This document shows positions 5,494-6,903 of a stretch of DNA of 6,903 nt, piece after piece. The stretch comes from an archaeon (GTDB lineage Archaea; Nanobdellota; Nanobdellia; SCGC-AAA011-G17; GW2011-AR17): assembly GCA_023245755.1 (NCBI GenBank), contig JAHFJQ010000057.1:1-6903 (forward strand), written 5' to 3'. The stretch's first letter is position 1; the number at the start of each line of letters is the position of its first letter. The notes beneath the pieces were generated by a model. The model was not told where the DNA came from. It worked only from the letters and a program-made list of their open reading frames with translations, and made no database searches. The position numbers were made by a program, and so were the translations under genes.

Positions 5494-6555
5494 TTTTTTT
5501 ATTTCTCTTATATAGGGATGCATCCTTTTGCTTCTCTGATCTATTATTTCTGAAGATAATTGTTTCTCCGTTGCTGCTGCTGTTCCTGGTCTAGAAGAAA
5601 ATTTACTGGAGTTTAATACCTCCGGCTGGATTTCTTGAATTAAAGACAGAGTCATTTCAAAATCTTCTTCTGTTTCTAAGGGATAGCCTACAATAATATC
5701 TGTTGCTATGTGGATAGCAGGATGGTCTTTTCTCAAGGTCTTGATAATATCTTTAAACTCTTGTACTGTGTGCACTCTTTTCATATGCTTCAAAATTCTA
5801 TCAGAACCAGATTGTACGGGCATATGAATAAACTTCATTATTTTAGGAGAATGATATACTTCGCTTAATGCAGGAAGAATTTTCTTGACATGCCATGGAT
5901 TCATCATCCCTACACGAATACTAAAATCTCCTGGAATTTCTATGAGCTCTTTGAGAAGCTCGGGAAGTGTTGTTTGAATATCAAAACCGTAACAGCCGGT
6001 ATCTTGGCTTGTCAAATATATTTTTGTACACCCCTCATGTACTGCCTCTTCTACTGCACGTTTTATGTCTCCTATTCTGTATGAAAGGAGATTACCCCTA
6101 GAGTGTTTTGTTGCACAATAGGTGCAATTATTCAAACATCCCTGACTAAGGGGAATAATACCAATTGTTTTCTTTATTCGCATTACAGGAATATCTAAAC
6201 GGTTAGGTTCTTTTTCTTGCGAAAAAGTATCTTTAGAACTCTCCATGATTTCCGCAACTTTGCTTATGGAATTTGTATCAAAGACTGCCACAACATTTGG
6301 CGCAAAGGCACGAATATCAATTGTTTTTGTAAGACAGCCACCAACAATCACTTCTTTTTCTGCGCTCCATTTTCTTAGATAATGAAGTTCTTTTCCTTGT
6401 GTTTTATTCTTTACAGAGCAGGTATTCACAAGAATCTTGTCTGCTTCCTTCTCAGACTGAACCAGTTCGTGGCCTTCTTTTTTTAATAAAGCTGCCATTG
6501 CCTCTGAATCAGCTATATTTGCCTGGCAACCATAGGAACGAATAAAAACTTTCAT
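5488..6555 (-). CDS. Radical-SAM tRNA methylthiotransferase (e-MtaB/CDKAL1-like), TRAM domain absent
   Basis: A 355-residue MiaB-type enzyme. The N-terminal methylthiotransferase domain (about 1-100) has three cluster cysteines: C10 (SYGCQAN), C46 (NTCSVK) and C74 (GGCLTK). The radical-SAM domain has CLNNCTYC with C140, C144 and C147 for the S-adenosylmethionine cluster. It also has LTSQDTGCYG, VGMMNPWHV, HMPVQSGSDRILKHMKR and a TDIIVGYPLETEEDF block, all typical of the archaeal/eukaryotic subgroup that converts t6A37 to ms2t6A37 in tRNA. Homologues usually run about 400-430 residues and end in a TRAM tRNA-binding domain. This protein stops soon after the SRPGTAAA segment with only about 35 further residues, so TRAM is missing. 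The frame is open back to a TTG at 6642, but the family N-terminus begins exactly at the ATG at 6555. No Shine-Dalgarno is visible there; a T-rich TTTTAATTTT lies about 25 nt upstream. Confidence 0.9.
   Translation of the reverse strand: MKVFIRSYGCQANIADSEAMAALLKKEGHELVQSEKEADKILVNTCSVKNKTQGKELHYLRKWSAEKEVIVGGCLTKTIDIRAFAPNVVAVFDTNSISKVAEIMESSKDTFSQEKEPNRLDIPVMRIKKTIGIIPLSQGCLNNCTYCATKHSRGNLLSYRIGDIKRAVEEAVHEGCTKIYLTSQDTGCYGFDIQTTLPELLKELIEIPGDFSIRVGMMNPWHVKKILPALSEVYHSPKIMKFIHMPVQSGSDRILKHMKRVHTVQEFKDIIKTLRKDHPAIHIATDIIVGYPLETEEDFEMTLSLIQEIQPEVLNSSKFSSRPGTAAATEKQLSSEIIDQRSKRMHPYIREIKKL
5494..5500 (+). terminator. T-tract terminator after the TrmB-type gene
   Basis: Seven consecutive T residues directly follow the TAA stop, then ATTTCTCTT. 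This is a plausible archaeal U-tract terminator. It lies inside the 3' coding end of the convergent methylthiotransferase gene, encoding its KKL tail on the other strand. Confidence 0.55.
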
Positions 6556-6660
6556 CTTTTTTTGAGCTTTCTGAAAATTAAAAAAGCTTTCGTATGAGAC
6601 TCTTTTTCCTACGTATTTTGTCAGAGAGATTTTTTCTTGCAATAGGGGCTTCTTTTGGCG

Positions 6661-6666
6661 TATATA
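6661..6666 (-). promoter_or_regulatory. Possible TATA element for the methylthiotransferase gene
   Basis: TATATA, preceded on the minus strand by GGC. A start about 26 nt downstream would be near 6637, giving a leader of about 80 nt before the ATG at 6555. The TTTTAATTTT closer to the ATG is an alternative that would give a leaderless message. Neither is decisive. Confidence 0.3.
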
Positions 6667-6699
6667 GCCTTTTTTGCCGGATTTAGGCCTTTTAGCTTA

Positions 6700-6716
6700 T
6701 ACTTACATAGTACGTA
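6700..6716. repeat. Operator-like 17-bp site, copy 1
   Basis: TACTTACATAGTACGTA. The site has internal dyad symmetry (TACnTAC-nnn-GTAnGTA, 12 of 14 arm positions paired), the form expected for a dimeric DNA-binding protein. An identical copy lies exactly 42 bp to the right, about four helical turns, which puts both on the same face of the DNA. Confidence 0.7.
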
Positions 6717-6729
6717 TTTTTTCCATATA

Positions 6730-6737
6730 TTTATATA
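6730..6737 (+). promoter_or_regulatory. TATA element between the two operator-like sites
   Basis: TTTATATA inside a wholly A/T stretch (6725-6742). A plus-strand start about 26 nt downstream falls near 6760, at the right edge of copy 2 and 7 nt before the GTG of the partial gene. The stretch is near-symmetric, so it could also drive leftward transcription starting within copy 1. Confidence 0.5.
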
Positions 6738-6741
6738 TTAT

Positions 6742-6758
6742 TACTTACATAGTACGTA
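6742..6758. repeat. Operator-like 17-bp site, copy 2
   Basis: Identical over 17 bases to the copy at 6700-6716. Here the right side extends into the perfect palindrome AGTACGTACT (6751-6760). It would overlie the predicted rightward transcription start, the usual position for repression. Confidence 0.7.
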
Positions 6759-6766
6759 CTGCGTTT

Positions 6767-6903
6767 GTGGTAAGAAATAGGAAAAAACAAGAAAAGAGTA
6801 GCTATTCTGCTAGTCCACAAGCTCAGGATATTCTTCAACTTCTCAAAACTACATACAAAGTCTCTGATCAAGATCTTCTCAAATTGCTTCAGCAAGCGCA
6901 AGA
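6767..6903 (+). CDS. N-terminal part of an unrecognised protein (cut by window end)
   Basis: An open frame of 45 codons running off the window. The GTG at 6767 is the only standard start codon in this frame in the roughly 90 bases before it, and it follows the predicted transcription start by about 7 nt with no Shine-Dalgarno, suggesting a near-leaderless message. The product begins with a basic, polar segment (VVRNRKKQEKSSYSASPQAQ) and continues as amphipathic helix-like sequence (DILQLLKT, then DQDLLKLLQQAQ). This could be the start of a helical or helix-turn-helix domain, but no family is recognised. Codon choice resembles the neighbouring genes. Two identical operator-like sites precede it, so expression is probably controlled. 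Confidence is moderate because only the beginning is visible. Confidence 0.5.
   Translation, partial: MVRNRKKQEKSSYSASPQAQDILQLLKTTYKVSDQDLLKLLQQAQ

Noticed and set aside
42..6060. The hexamer TGCACG/CGTGCA occurs at about ten places (42, 127, 1563, 1902, 2139, 2463, 4168, 4918, 5307, 6055), which looked enriched for this base composition
   Set aside because: Every case checked falls in frame as an Ala-Arg (GCA CGA) or Arg-Ala (CGT GCA) codon pair, so codon preference explains it without a DNA motif function.
6556..6642. A 29-residue extension of the methylthiotransferase from TTG 6642
   Set aside because: The family begins right at MKVFIRSYGCQ. The extension has no recognisable domain and no ribosome site.
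6664..6693. Imperfect repeats TAGCCTTTTT and TAGGCCTTTT in the spacer upstream of the methylthiotransferase
   Set aside because: Short, imperfect and T-rich, without dyad symmetry or clear phasing with the promoter; not distinguishable from chance.

Overview
The window looks like chromosomal DNA from an archaeon. Evidence: an exosome Rrp42 subunit next to RNA polymerase subunit K, an archaeal/eukaryotic-type ATP-dependent DNA ligase, a TrmB-family regulator, an archaeal/eukaryotic-type tRNA methylthiotransferase, TATA-box-like promoters and T-tract terminators. AT richness, compact spacing and overlapping gene ends would suit a small-genome lineage such as the DPANN group (Woesearchaeota/Pacearchaeota-like). 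That placement is an impression from protein style, not a phylogenetic result.

Layout. (1) 2-984, plus strand: rrp42 and rpoK, joined by an ATGA stop/start overlap and a strong Shine-Dalgarno (RNA decay plus transcription). (2) 990-2660, minus strand: a coiled-coil membrane protein of unknown function, followed 33 bp later by an FMN nitroreductase-like protein whose end meets rpoK tail to tail, 5 bp apart. (3) 2659-4515, plus strand: DNA ligase, whose ATG overlaps the most likely ATG of the membrane protein on the other strand (CATG, 2658-2661). A TATA-like box 26 nt upstream predicts a leaderless ligase mRNA. (4) 4669-5493, plus strand: a TrmB-type regulator preceded by a 153-bp spacer with two TATA-like boxes and a 24-bp inverted repeat. 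(5) 5488-6555, minus strand: a radical-SAM tRNA methylthiotransferase that lacks the usual C-terminal TRAM domain. Its stop and the TrmB stop share the palindrome TTATAA. (6) 6556-6766: a divergent regulatory region with two identical 17-bp dyad-symmetric sites, 42 bp apart, flanking a TATA element. It is followed by the first 45 codons of an unrecognised plus-strand gene cut by the window end.

Most of the window is housekeeping information processing. No defence system, mobile element, CRISPR array or RNA gene was seen. The points most worth a second look are a four-cysteine (zinc-knuckle-like) insertion in the ligase DNA-binding domain, the twin operator-like sites at 6700-6758, the inverted repeat before the TrmB gene, the missing TRAM domain, and the back-to-back start codons of the ligase and the membrane coiled-coil protein.
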